This document shows positions 1 to 7,745 of a stretch of DNA of 64,000 nt, piece after piece. Each line of letters opens with the position of its first letter. Within the stretch, counting starts at the first letter, position 1. A model generated the notes under the pieces. That model ran no database searches. It worked only from the letters and a program-made list of their open reading frames with translations, and was not told the origin of the DNA. Origin of the DNA: a virus; IMG/VR virus record IMGVR_UViG_3300036859_000816, positions 1 to 64,000 of that record. The stretch is one strand, 5' to 3'. The position numbers and the translations under genes are program-made.

Positions 1-12
1 CACGCTTGCCTC

Positions 13-378
13 CTATCGCAGTAGACCGCCCAGTAAGACACCGAGAGCGACGCCAATGCCGCCGACGGCTATGAGAGTGCCCAACGATGGCGTACTCGAT
101 GCCGAACAGAATTTCAGTCCCTCAGCGGCCGCATCCATTGCCTTGGCATCGACCTTGTAGCCATCCCGAATGGCTTGGCAATTCGGCACGGACGAGGGCG
201 CCGTAGTGTTGATGCAATCGCTGAGCTCTTGCGAGTAACACGGCTGGGCTCGCAAAGCGGCCGCGCCAGAGGTCAGCGCCGTTGGTGACCACGTATGCGG
301 ATCGGCGCCGGGCAGCGCTGCGCCAATACCGAGCGGCTGGGCGTACATCGGTAGATTTGGTGCATAGAGCGCGTACAT
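13..378 (-). CDS. Small virion-type membrane protein, C-terminal anchor
   Basis: 121 residues. The N-terminal part is rich in Tyr, Pro and Ala and contains LGIGA at about residues 16-20, a variant of the GLGA motif that recurs in the virion locus at 37-60 kb. Four cysteines lie in the middle. A single hydrophobic segment of about 20 residues (start LGTLIAVGG) sits at the extreme C-terminus and is followed only by one Arg. This architecture matches the tail-anchored proteins of the plus-strand virion locus, so I infer a virion membrane protein. It has no recognisable enzymatic domain. It is the last gene of the minus-strand run inside the window. Confidence 0.6.
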   Translation of the reverse strand: MYALYAPNLPMYAQPLGIGAALPGADPHTWSPTALTSGAAALRAQPCYSQELSDCINTTAPSSVPNCQAIRDGYKVDAKAMDAAAEGLKFCSASSTPSLGTLIAVGGIGVALGVLLGGLLR

Positions 379-385
379 GCGCCCA

Positions 386-577
386 TCATGGTACCGATGA
401 GACTGGACCGTCGTCCAATTTTTGGATGGATCCGCCTCGGCGCTTCACCCAGTGCTCTATGGTGGCCAAGGGACGCCCGACCATCCACCGTCCAATCGGT
501 GCAGCCGACCACACATGCTCGCCGCGCACGACGATGGAGAACACCGCGTAAGGCAGTTCAATCCGATACCAGCTCAT
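386..577 (-). CDS. Small conserved phage-type protein
   Basis: 63 residues starting MSWYRIELPY. The start codon overlaps the stop of the upstream metallopeptidase gene (ATGA), which supports both the reading frame and translational coupling. A central WMVGRPL and a basic VKRRGG segment resemble small phage proteins of unknown function that I have seen in other accessory clusters (memory of family, not searched). No membrane segment or cysteine motif is present. Function unknown. Confidence 0.6.
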   Translation of the reverse strand: MSWYRIELPYAVFSIVVRGEHVWSAAPIGRWMVGRPLATIEHWVKRRGGSIQKLDDGPVSSVP

Positions 578-1101
578 CGCAGACCAATCGGCCGCGGTTC
601 ACCCTCGAAGGCCTGAAGCAAGCAGGGTCCGCGGTAGCCGATCGGCACACCCATGACGTGCTCCGCGATAGCATCGGCAGTCAGCTCGACGGTGTCCGTG
701 TCGCGCTCTTTCCAGCCGCTGCGCCACTTGCGCCATTGTTTGACTTGCTGTGGATCCTCCACATCGAAGCGCCGACGCTCGACACGGTCACCTTGCAAGA
801 CAAACTCGCCCGGATAGCAGAAATCGGTAGCGTGACCGAGCTCGTGGGCGAGCATGGCGCAGACGGTATCGTAGCCGAGCTCGGCTAGTTCGGGCGCGAC
901 CACGATCTCGCTACCGTCCTCGAAACATGCGGCAAAGTGACGCGGCGTATTGTGTACCCAGCGCCGGCAGCGCAGCTGCACACTGCGCACGCGGTCTAGA
1001 CCGGCATCGAGAAATTGCTCACGCACGACCAGGAAGTAGGGCTCGATGATTGCATGAGCCTCCTCGGTCGTGAGATCGGTCTCTGTGTCGGCGCAGCCCA
1101 C
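574..1101 (-). CDS. HExxH zinc metallopeptidase-like protein
   Basis: 175 residues. The motif HELGH at residues 86-90 gives two zinc-binding histidines and the catalytic glutamate. About fifty residues later ELTADA (Glu139) matches the ExxA(D) third-ligand motif of gluzincin-type peptidases. No signal peptide is visible, so it probably acts in the cytoplasm or in the virion. It is coupled to the small gene after it and lies 7 bases from the zinc-knuckle gene before it. The substrate cannot be told. Anti-restriction or toxin-like M78-type peptidases have similar spacing, but they normally carry a helix-turn-helix partner, which is absent here. Confidence 0.75.
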   Translation of the reverse strand: MGCADTETDLTTEEAHAIIEPYFLVVREQFLDAGLDRVRSVQLRCRRWVHNTPRHFAACFEDGSEIVVAPELAELGYDTVCAMLAHELGHATDFCYPGEFVLQGDRVERRRFDVEDPQQVKQWRKWRSGWKERDTDTVELTADAIAEHVMGVPIGYRGPCLLQAFEGEPRPIGLR

Positions 1102-1108
1102 TCACAGC

Positions 1109-1534
1109 TCAGATTTGCGGACCCGGTTTGCTTTGAATGTGCGCGACCGCGCGTTGAACCTGTTCGCGGCTAATGTAGCCCGCTTCAATGCCACCATGCA
1201 GCGCGCGTTCACATTCCTGTGGCGTCAATCCGACGGGCACAACCATCGCGCAGCGTTGGCAGCCAAGATGCGGTCGCATGATGCCGTGCTGACGATCGTG
1301 TTTCCAACCGGGCGGCTCGCGTTTCATCGAAATGTAGGTGAGCTCTTCCCAGTCGGCTTCGATGCCTCCAGGCATGCCGCAATTGTCGCACGTGAACTCG
1401 ACGAAGAGTCCGCGGCCCGTCTGTTGAAAGCCCGTCTTGGCTTTATGCAGCGCGCCGAGGCCTTCGCTGTCTTCGAAAATTCCACCGAGGGCTGTTTCAT
1501 AATGCTTGACATCTGAGAATGCGTCGTCGCTCAT
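1109..1534 (-). CDS. Zinc-knuckle protein with GLGA motif
   Basis: 141 residues. Two CxxC pairs (CDNC near residue 49, CQRC near residue 92) are the right distance apart to bind one zinc. SEGLGALHK near residue 24 matches the motif shared by the virion proteins. The C-terminal part is helical and looks like an MTD-type helical end. The start codon overlaps the stop of the upstream gene. Function unknown. The GLGA motif suggests, but does not prove, association with the particle. Confidence 0.6.
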   Translation of the reverse strand: MSDDAFSDVKHYETALGGIFEDSEGLGALHKAKTGFQQTGRGLFVEFTCDNCGMPGGIEADWEELTYISMKREPPGWKHDRQHGIMRPHLGCQRCAMVVPVGLTPQECERALHGGIEAGYISREQVQRAVAHIQSKPGPQI

Positions 1535-1749
1535 TGGATCTTGTCTCCATCTTCAGCACGCCGACCCATCCGGATCAAGCGATCGAGTTGCGCATGGCAG
1601 GCGGTCGTTGCTTCATACTGTTGGTACAGTGCTCGAATGATGTTACCGCGTAGAATCTTTTTACCGGACGCACCGCGCAACGATGGCGGCGATGCAGGTT
1701 CGAGAGGAAATTCTCGAACCACTTGACCTAGGTCCGGCGCGCTGTCCAT
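1531..1749 (-). CDS. Small hypothetical protein
   Basis: 72 residues with a proline-rich N-terminal third and a basic helical C-terminal half (NIIRALYQQYEATT...). Its end overlaps the start of the zinc-knuckle gene by the ATGA arrangement, and its start overlaps the end of the coiled-coil membrane protein by 22 bases. No motif is recognised. Confidence 0.5.
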   Translation of the reverse strand: MDSAPDLGQVVREFPLEPASPPSLRGASGKKILRGNIIRALYQQYEATTACHAQLDRLIRMGRRAEDGDKIQ

Positions 1750-2111
1750 GCCTCAAGGACTCCTGTGGCTCTGCCAACTTTCTCGGTCAATCCGTTGATG
1801 TGTGCGGTGCTCTGTGCAGTATAGGCTGCGAACTCTTCGTCTGTCACGCAACGGCGCAGGCGCTCGTCTAAGGCCTTGAGACTCGCCTTGATTTCTTCCA
1901 GTGTTTTCTCGAGATTTTTGAGCGTCTGGACGTCGTCCCGCACCTTCTGGAAGTCGGCCGTCGGCACCGCGGATTCGGCCACCGACTTTTGGACGGCCGG
2001 CGTGACCGAGCTCTGGATGGCGGGCATGACGACCTTGATCCACGCCAGATATGCGGCGCCCACTAACGTGCCGAGACCGGTCCCAATCAGAGCAAACTGA
2101 CTTATATCCAT
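1728..2111 (-). CDS. Membrane protein with coiled coil, possible holin or spanin-like role
   Basis: 127 residues. An N-terminal membrane segment (about residues 6-25, containing GTGLGTLVGAAYLAW) is followed by a charged helical stretch with heptad-like Leu/Val spacing (about residues 50-95). The arrangement is common in phage lysis accessories and in small scaffold-like membrane proteins, but no diagnostic motif is present. It lies 3 bases from the glycosyltransferase gene and probably shares its transcript. Confidence 0.55.
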   Translation of the reverse strand: MDISQFALIGTGLGTLVGAAYLAWIKVVMPAIQSSVTPAVQKSVAESAVPTADFQKVRDDVQTLKNLEKTLEEIKASLKALDERLRRCVTDEEFAAYTAQSTAHINGLTEKVGRATGVLEAWTARRT

Positions 2112-2114
2112 TGG

Positions 2115-2888
2115 TTACACGTTAGCATGAACACGACCGGCTTCGATAAGACTCGGGTCGAAGTGTCGATACGGTTGCACCGGTACCCACCGTTCGGGTT
2201 CGCGCTCACCCGAGACCACGCGATGGCTGAGTAGACCGAGATAGTGACCCTTGCCGCCGCGGTAGATCATGCGGTCGATCGACATGCCGCCGCTCGCGTG
2301 CGCATGTTCGCGCGTGCAGCGACGATATAGGTAATTGTACACGCTCGTATTCCACAAGCGCGCTCCGTTACGCCGCATCTGCATGCACCAGCGAATGTCT
2401 TCGGCAAGTTTCTGAATCGGAAAATCTAGGCTGTCCTCGGACCACGCCGCGAGCGTTCCGCCAGTCAACGAAACAGCGATTCGATTCTGAAGATTTTCGA
2501 GAAAGAGAAACAGATACTGGTCATCGACGGCGATGAAATGTTGGTGCTTGCCGATGACGTCAGCCTTGTCGGCGTTAGCAACGATCTCAGTCAGGTAGTC
2601 GGCGCTGTACCAGTCATCATCATCGAAACTTGCCCAGTATCCGCCGCCATTGATACGCAGTTCCGTGATGCCGGTATTGCGCGCGTGTGATTGATGCGCG
2701 GCGCTCGTGAGCACACGGTCAGCGGGCAAACGTAGGCGTGCCCACGTGCCCACGGCAGGACCGTTCTCAACGATCCAGAGGCGTTTATCCGGGTGCAGCT
2801 GTCGCTGGAAGTTCTCCAATGTCCGCTGCGCATACTCGGGACGCGAGAAGGGTACAATTACCGTTACATTGCTAGGTCGGCGCTTCAT
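2115..2888 (-). CDS. Family 2-type glycosyltransferase
   Basis: 257 residues with the GT-A fold signature. An N-terminal VTVIVPFSRPEYAQRTLENF strand-helix is followed by an acidic metal-binding run FDDDDWYSADYL (DxD equivalent) near residue 90 and a later EDIRWCMQMRR segment typical of the acceptor-side acidic residue. Such enzymes transfer a sugar from a nucleotide donor. In a virus genome the targets are usually modified DNA bases, virion proteins or host envelope glycans, and the sequence does not say which. The start overlaps the stop of the GHKL gene by 4 bases (ATGA). Two further glycosyltransferases lie at 35730-36794 and 61952-63292. Confidence 0.85.
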   Translation of the reverse strand: MKRRPSNVTVIVPFSRPEYAQRTLENFQRQLHPDKRLWIVENGPAVGTWARLRLPADRVLTSAAHQSHARNTGITELRINGGGYWASFDDDDWYSADYLTEIVANADKADVIGKHQHFIAVDDQYLFLFLENLQNRIAVSLTGGTLAAWSEDSLDFPIQKLAEDIRWCMQMRRNGARLWNTSVYNYLYRRCTREHAHASGGMSIDRMIYRGGKGHYLGLLSHRVVSGEREPERWVPVQPYRHFDPSLIEAGRVHANV

Positions 2889-4678
2889 CGTTCGGCAGCG
2901 GCCACCACGCGCTTGATGGCGCGGATCTGTTTATCCTTGCCGGTCGTCCGCGCGAAATTACGAGTCAGTGCCGCGGCGAATGATTCGTCGTGATACGTGA
3001 TGCCGTCGGCCATGTGCGTGCATTCATGTACAGCTGAGGCGTACAACCACATAATGTGTTCCCAATCGGCCAGATCGAACAACTCCGCGTTGGACCGCAT
3101 TGGATCGACATTGTGAAACGGATTCAGTAGGAGCCAGTGTTGTCCTTCTTCGTGCAGGTAGGCTGCCGCGGCATAGGTGTCGAATTGAAAGCCGACACCG
3201 AAGGCTAGGCCTGAACCCAGTTGCATGAGTACAAAGCGACAGAGCTCCGCCCAGAAGCGCGCGAGCTTGCGAATGTTGCGCGTCATCGTTGCCGGATAGA
3301 ATTTCTTGGGAACGTGGAAGCCGTCCACCTCATTGATGACATAGAAGTCGGGTTGCCAAGCCAGCTGCTTGATTGCATTCTCGACCTGCGTACTGCCGGC
3401 CAAGTCAACTCCCGACAGTAAGACTTCCGCCAGTTCGCTACTGACGAGCGCAATGGATTGCTCGGCCTCGCTTTCAGTCGGCAGCATGTTGCGCAGTGCG
3501 GATGTGACCGTGGTCACTTGTTCAACGCTGAGATACTGACGACCAGCATGCGTTCGTTGACCCAACGGTTCGAGCGTTCCTAAAGCATCAGACGCGCTGC
3601 TCACGACATCGCGCTGAAGCTCGGCCTTGAATTTGCCGCTACCGACGAATCGCTCACGAATAATGCCCGCTTTCTTTTTGAGCGCACTCACGACGTCGGC
3701 GGCTAACTCGTTGGAAAAGTCGTCGATCTCCCGTTGCAAAGACCGATCTCGAAATCCATCTCGGTTCGCAGTGAGCAGTTCAATACTCGGACGTCGTAGC
3801 TCGATGATGATTTGTCCGGGTACCGAGCTCGTGACATAGCGACCGAACATGTACAAGCCATTGGCTCGCACGAGCATCGCGCCGCGAAACGGTGCATCGC
3901 GCTTGTTGTAATAAAGCTCTGCTTTGCCGCCAAAGTCTCGCACTGACGCGCCCGTGCTCAGGTCCGCGCGAACAGATTTGCCATTGACGGTGAAGCGTAC
4001 GCTCAAATCGCACTTACCGATAAACGAGAGCGCGGCCGCTTCGTGCGTGGTCTGATCGGCTGGCATCGCGACAGTGAGTAGTGTTCCGGATCGGTAGGAC
4101 GCAGGCTCCACCTCGTATTCGATACCGGCACCGCGCACGATGCGGTCGCGCGTATGAATCGTCCAGGACAACCATGGCAGCACAAGCAGTTCTTTCGCTT
4201 TACCAAATCCGCCGGTCGTCGATCCGCTGACCTTCGTCGTGCCACCGAGGACGAGGAACTTGTTGATGAGCACGTCCTCATCCATGCCGCCGCCATTGTC
4301 TTCGACGCTGATGAGGTAACTACCGTCCGCTTGCTGTTCGGCGGTGCAGTCGATGCGGGACGCGCCGGCATCGACCGCATTCTGGATAGCTTCCCGCCAC
4401 CACTTCTCTTGCCAGTCCTCGTAATCCTTGATGGCGCTCGTAAAGAACTCGCGTCCGATACGGATGCTCCCGAGCGCGTTCCGCTCGTAGCTGTCCCGCA
4501 CTTGCACGGCAATGAGCTTTTCGCCATCCTCGGCGTATCGTTCGCCGATTTGTTCGGCGTGCCCTTCGGCGATGAGTGCCTTGAGCACTCCGTATGCGTC
4601 AGCGTCAGCTGACGCTACATATAGACCGGGTTCAAGATCCCGTGCGTCCGCAAAGCTTTCAATGAACTGCGCTGTCAT
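2885..4678 (-). CDS. GHKL ATPase fused to a metallopeptidase-like domain
   Basis: 597 residues. The N-terminal half has all three Bergerat-fold motifs: an N-box EAIQNAVDA (Glu96, Asn100, Asp103), a G1 box DNGGGMD (127-133) and a G2 box GGFGK (156-160). This is the ATP site of Hsp90, MutL, histidine kinases and topoisomerase II. The last quarter holds HECTH at 551-555, with HDESF just after it, which looks like a zinc peptidase HExxH site. The region between (about 280-480) is mostly helical and unassigned. A chaperone- or MORC-like ATPase driving a peptidase is one reading (inference). It is coupled by ATGA overlaps to the genes on both sides. Confidence 0.8.
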   Translation of the reverse strand: MTAQFIESFADARDLEPGLYVASADADAYGVLKALIAEGHAEQIGERYAEDGEKLIAVQVRDSYERNALGSIRIGREFFTSAIKDYEDWQEKWWREAIQNAVDAGASRIDCTAEQQADGSYLISVEDNGGGMDEDVLINKFLVLGGTTKVSGSTTGGFGKAKELLVLPWLSWTIHTRDRIVRGAGIEYEVEPASYRSGTLLTVAMPADQTTHEAAALSFIGKCDLSVRFTVNGKSVRADLSTGASVRDFGGKAELYYNKRDAPFRGAMLVRANGLYMFGRYVTSSVPGQIIIELRRPSIELLTANRDGFRDRSLQREIDDFSNELAADVVSALKKKAGIIRERFVGSGKFKAELQRDVVSSASDALGTLEPLGQRTHAGRQYLSVEQVTTVTSALRNMLPTESEAEQSIALVSSELAEVLLSGVDLAGSTQVENAIKQLAWQPDFYVINEVDGFHVPKKFYPATMTRNIRKLARFWAELCRFVLMQLGSGLAFGVGFQFDTYAAAAYLHEEGQHWLLLNPFHNVDPMRSNAELFDLADWEHIMWLYASAVHECTHMADGITYHDESFAAALTRNFARTTGKDKQIRAIKRVVAAAER

Positions 4679-4962
4679 GCGGACTCCAAATCCTCAACCG
4701 TCTCGTTGCGTAACGTGGCCGGCGTAACTTTCCCGTCGCGACGATAAATGCGCCGCGCTGCGCGCATCAACGTCGGCAACTCTGACCAATCAAATGCTTC
4801 TACTTCACCCGCGACCGCCCACATGGCCTCAACTGGAATCTTGCGAATGCCCTTCGGATAAAACTGCATACCATTGGTGATCGCTCCATCAGACCAAAAC
4901 AGCACAGTAAAATTGTCAGCCGTCTTACGCTTAGCGACAATCTCTGCTTGGCGCTCAGTCAC
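4675..4962 (-). CDS. Small hypothetical protein
   Basis: 95 residues, soluble, with an alternating beta/alpha look (FTVLFWSDGAITNG, then a helical IPVEAMWAVAGEVEAF). No cysteine or membrane motif. It is translationally coupled on both sides (ATGA with the GHKL gene downstream and with the capsid-like gene upstream), so it is probably co-expressed with them. Function unknown. Confidence 0.6.
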   Translation of the reverse strand: MTERQAEIVAKRKTADNFTVLFWSDGAITNGMQFYPKGIRKIPVEAMWAVAGEVEAFDWSELPTLMRAARRIYRRDGKVTPATLRNETVEDLESA

Positions 4963-5867
4963 GGCGCCGTACCAGTGAAGACGAAGATGCCGACCGTTTC
5001 AATGGGCTGCCGCGTGCCGTTGTTCGTGCCGAACGTATTCGAAAACGATTGGTCTAGGTCCGGATTGGCAAAGTCCCAGGTATCGTTCGGATCACTGACG
5101 TCCACGTCCACGCGGCGCGCGAAGATCAGCATTTCATCGCCCTCGGCATCGAACCAAAACGGATGGTAGACGGGACCACCGGGAATGCCGCCGTTGAAGT
5201 CGGGCGCGGTCGGACCTTCGACAAATGGAAAGACACCCTGCGTAATGATACCGATCTCGGGAGGTCCGGGTCGCGGCGGTGGCAAGAACGGACCTTGCCA
5301 GAGATTACTACCCGTCACGTTGTCGAAACCTTCGGCACCTAGCGGAATGATGAGCTGTCCACGCAAATGGATGACGCCGTTCGCATTGACAAACACGCTC
5401 GTGCTCGGCTCAGGCTGCTCGTAGGCAATGGTTTGAATAGCGCCCGGAATGACGACACGCCTACTAGCCGGGTCCGCCGGATCGTTGGCTACGCCCAGCT
5501 CGCGGCGGCGTAAGTGGTAGTAGGGCATTTGATCTTTTGGCACGTTCTGGTTGAACGCATCGACGAAATCGCCAATGGACCGCAGGCGCCAGATGATTTG
5601 ATACTGGTACGGCGTCGGGACGAAGTAATCAATGAGCGCCGACGGAATCCAGATCATGACGCGCGCACCGATGGGCACAGGGATCCCCGCTATCAGATTC
5701 GGATCGAATCCCTGCACTCCGAGCTCGGCCTCACGATCGATCGTGCCAGGAAATGCTATCGGAACGCTCGCCGGCTGACCCTGGTAGCGCGCCTCGAAGT
5801 TTGGAAACGGTTTAAGGATCCGTGCCATTCCAAACTGTGCATCGACGAGTACGTTCTGACCTGCCAC
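4959..5867 (-). CDS. Beta-rich virion protein, capsid- or vertex-like
   Basis: 302 residues dominated by short hydrophobic strands alternating with Pro/Gly loops (for example VPIGARVMIWIPSALI, VIHLRGQLIIPLGAEG, DEMLIFARRVDVDV). There are almost no cysteines or long helices. The composition resembles the plus-strand capsid-like proteins at 50493-54616. The end NGTRQPIETVGIFVF loosely resembles the end of the 52839-53807 product (TRLPNAIMTIGFHGY). I infer a jelly-roll type structural protein, possibly a minor capsid or vertex component placed away from the main locus. A structure prediction would be decisive. Confidence 0.5.
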   Translation of the reverse strand: MAGQNVLVDAQFGMARILKPFPNFEARYQGQPASVPIAFPGTIDREAELGVQGFDPNLIAGIPVPIGARVMIWIPSALIDYFVPTPYQYQIIWRLRSIGDFVDAFNQNVPKDQMPYYHLRRRELGVANDPADPASRRVVIPGAIQTIAYEQPEPSTSVFVNANGVIHLRGQLIIPLGAEGFDNVTGSNLWQGPFLPPPRPGPPEIGIITQGVFPFVEGPTAPDFNGGIPGGPVYHPFWFDAEGDEMLIFARRVDVDVSDPNDTWDFANPDLDQSFSNTFGTNNGTRQPIETVGIFVFTGTAP

Positions 5868-5881
5868 GTTCTTGTTTTCCT

Positions 5882-6379
5882 TTATTCGCGCGAAGAGCGC
5901 GTCGCACGATACGCTAAGTAAGCGCCGATGACACCGCCGACGACGGCCATCGTTGCGCTCTTGGCTGCCTCTTCACGTTCTGCCGGATTGGCGCTCGGCC
6001 ACAGTTCCTGCGCGCGCCAGCCGTTCCGAGCGGCACCGACGAGAATGAATCCGGCACCCGCTCCCCATGCACCGCCGAGTAACCAACCTGCCGCGAGTCC
6101 CGTGCCGGCCAAAACAAGAGCAACACCCGCGCCGCGGCGCACTGCTGCATCAGGCATCGTTTGCTGCATCATTGGTATGGGTGCGGCGCTCGGTAGCTGA
6201 TCCGTGCTTGTCGGCGCGGTCGGAAGGCTCGATTGCTCAGCGGGTAAGAGCGCTGGAGTCGGCTCAGAGGACGAGGCCCAGGTGACGGGAGTTTCTTCGT
6301 CTGTTTGCCCGAACATGCGAGTCGATAGGGTATCGAAGCCCACAGTTAAAGGCAAAAAATATTGCTTGGAGTCGTACAT
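5882..6379 (-). CDS. Virion-type membrane protein
   Basis: 165 residues. A Pro/Thr/Ser-rich N-terminal half (about residues 30-75) is followed by two close hydrophobic segments (about 83-120, Gly/Ala-rich) and a third near the C-terminus (MAVVGGVIGAYLAYRA), ending in a short basic tail. The proline-rich ectodomain plus Gly/Ala membrane segments and basic end match the membrane proteins of the virion locus. It precedes the capsid-like gene by 14 bases and is divergent from the transglycosylase gene 20 bases away. Confidence 0.6.
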   Translation of the reverse strand: MYDSKQYFLPLTVGFDTLSTRMFGQTDEETPVTWASSSEPTPALLPAEQSSLPTAPTSTDQLPSAAPIPMMQQTMPDAAVRRGAGVALVLAGTGLAAGWLLGGAWGAGAGFILVGAARNGWRAQELWPSANPAEREEAAKSATMAVVGGVIGAYLAYRATRSSRE

Positions 6380-6399
6380 GGAACCTAGTCTGCCCGCCC

Positions 6400-7024
6400 A
6401 TGACGCCCTTTGCCGTTCGAATCCTCGCGACCCTCTTACAGCTCGCTGTGCCTCGCGTCGAACCCGAGACTGCCGAGCACCGGCTTGCTCGCATGCAGCC
6501 CATCGCTGAGGCTATGGCAGACGTGAGCGCTGAGGTGCGCTGCGTTGATCAGCCTGAGACGTGCCGGGTTCAATGGCCGGGACCACGGCGGGAGCTCGCC
6601 ATCGCCTTCATCGCGATTGGCTATCATGAAAGCGGGTTTGCTCCGTATGTCGGCGAAGATCGCTGCCACGATGGTCCCCAAGGGCGCGCGCTGCGATAAC
6701 GGCCGCGCCCTCGGTTACTGGCAGCTACATCGCAACACGTGCGCGGCTGCCTGGGATTCACCACATGCGCCCGGCAGCTATGCGCGGCTGGTCGTCGAGC
6801 TCCGCTGTGTCGTTCGCGCTTTCTCGTCGGCGCACCGTATATGCAACGAGAACGCTATCGATTGGGCGTATGTGTTCGGCAGATACGGAGGCCGGCAGTG
6901 CGCATGGGTGGGTGGAAAGACTCGAGCATTCACGATGCTGCGCGTCAGCAAGCTCTACGAACGCATGAGTCGCCAACCTGCGTCCGCCTTGCCCACGATT
7001 GAGTATCCCAAAATCAACGACTAG
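6400..7024 (+). CDS. Lytic transglycosylase, reading frame changes at a CCCC run
   Basis: The product is split over two frames. Frame 1 (6400-6699) starts with a hydrophobic stretch that could be a signal segment and carries YHESGF, the SLT-family catalytic glutamate motif, then ends early. The continuation lies in the +1 frame: ARCDNGRALGYWQLHRNTC is the expected A-x-G-(L/Y)-x-Q-(L/I) motif of the same fold. Both parts join cleanly at the four Cs at 6676-6679 as DGP-KGARCD, giving about 207 residues. A +1 programmed frameshift at CCC-C, a real mutation or an extra C in the assembly would all explain it. It lies alone on the plus strand within minus-strand genes. Its likely role is peptidoglycan cleavage at entry or lysis. 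Confidence 0.7.
6676..6679 (+). other. CCCC run where the transglycosylase frame changes
   Basis: In frame 1 the codons are GGT CCC CAA. Skipping one C gives GGT CCC AAG, which continues the conserved protein. Three Cs instead of four would restore a single reading frame. Confidence 0.6.
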
Positions 7025-7574
7025 TTCTCTTGACTTGGACCAGAAATTCGCAAGCGTTCAGGCTCGGTTTGCGCAGTCGGCAATGTAGTTCATCGACGAC
7101 CGCGCGCTCATTGTAGTGCTTGGCCACGCCCAGCATGATGCCCTTGGCCAGTGCGCAGAGCGAGCGATGCGACGAATAGAAGACTCGCAAGGTTTCGGCA
7201 TCCACGCTTTCGCAGCGTAACGTCGGAGGGCGCGCTCCTTTGATGCGGGCGCGCACGACCTTGTGCAATATCTGATCGGTGTTCTGAAGCAACTCGAGCG
7301 TGCGCCATTTGCGGTCAATGAGCGCTGGGTACGTCTTCACGAGACCGGGCACAATGTACTGACCGAAGCGTTCGAGCACCGTCTCTACCGGCAGCCGCGC
7401 CATCTCGACGCACGCGCCCACAATTGCTTCGATGTCGCTGTCCGGGTACTCGCGAATAGGCAAGTAGACCGTCGTCGGATCAAGCTCGGCGCGTTGAAGG
7501 GCTAGCTGCCAAGCGTCCACACCCAGCGCGTGTTCGACGAAGCCCTTCAATTCGACGAAAATTATTCCGTGCAC
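7014..7574 (-). CDS. H-NOX (HNOB) haem-based NO/O2-binding protein
   Basis: 186 residues, the normal length of a stand-alone H-NOX domain, with a GTG start. The N-terminus MHGIIFVELKGFVEHALG matches the family start. His104 in QILHKVV is where the proximal haem ligand is expected, and YSSHR at 133-137 gives the Y-x-S-x-R motif (Tyr133, Ser135, Arg137) that holds the haem propionates. RPPTLRCE and AKGIMLGVAKHY are also family features. Such proteins sense nitric oxide or oxygen and normally act with a histidine kinase or cyclase partner. None is adjacent here. The 3' end overlaps the convergent transglycosylase gene by 11 bases. Viral carriage is unusual and may sense or buffer host redox or NO state (inference). 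Confidence 0.85.
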   Translation of the reverse strand: MHGIIFVELKGFVEHALGVDAWQLALQRAELDPTTVYLPIREYPDSDIEAIVGACVEMARLPVETVLERFGQYIVPGLVKTYPALIDRKWRTLELLQNTDQILHKVVRARIKGARPPTLRCESVDAETLRVFYSSHRSLCALAKGIMLGVAKHYNERAVVDELHCRLRKPSLNACEFLVQVKRTSR

Positions 7575-7576
7575 TT

Positions 7577-7622
7577 CAAGACGTTAGGGTTCATATGCGC
7601 GCGACGTCAAAAAAACGTCTTG
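7577..7622. promoter_or_regulatory. Inverted repeat directly upstream of the H-NOX gene
   Basis: CAAGACGTT (7577-7585) and AACGTCTTG (7614-7622) are perfect 9-base inverted arms. On the minus strand the second arm ends only 2 bases before the GTG start of the H-NOX gene, where a ribosome site would be expected. It could be an operator or an RNA stem hiding the start. No strong Shine-Dalgarno is visible. Confidence 0.35.
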
Positions 7623-7654
7623 CTGTGCAAGCCGGCGCATGCTGCAATATCGCC

Positions 7655-7729
7655 AGCGGCCTAGAACTCTGGGAGTTCGACAGGCTCATACCCTGTTTTA
7701 GGTCGGTTCGATTCCGACGGCCGCTTCCA
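7655..7729 (+). tRNA. tRNA-Met-like (anticodon CAT), CCA encoded
   Basis: A full cloverleaf can be drawn by hand. The acceptor AGCGGCC (7655-7661) pairs with GGCCGCT (7719-7725). The D stem is GAAC/GTTC, the anticodon stem ACAGG/CCTGT with loop CTCATAC (anticodon CAT at 7687-7689), the variable loop TTTAG, and the T stem GTCGG/CCGAC with loop TTCGATT. The 3' CCA follows a T discriminator at 7726. It could be elongator Met, or Ile if the C34 is modified to lysidine. It lacks initiator features. It lies on the plus strand between minus-strand genes. Confidence 0.9.
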
Positions 7730-7745
7730 TTCAGGCGATTCGACT

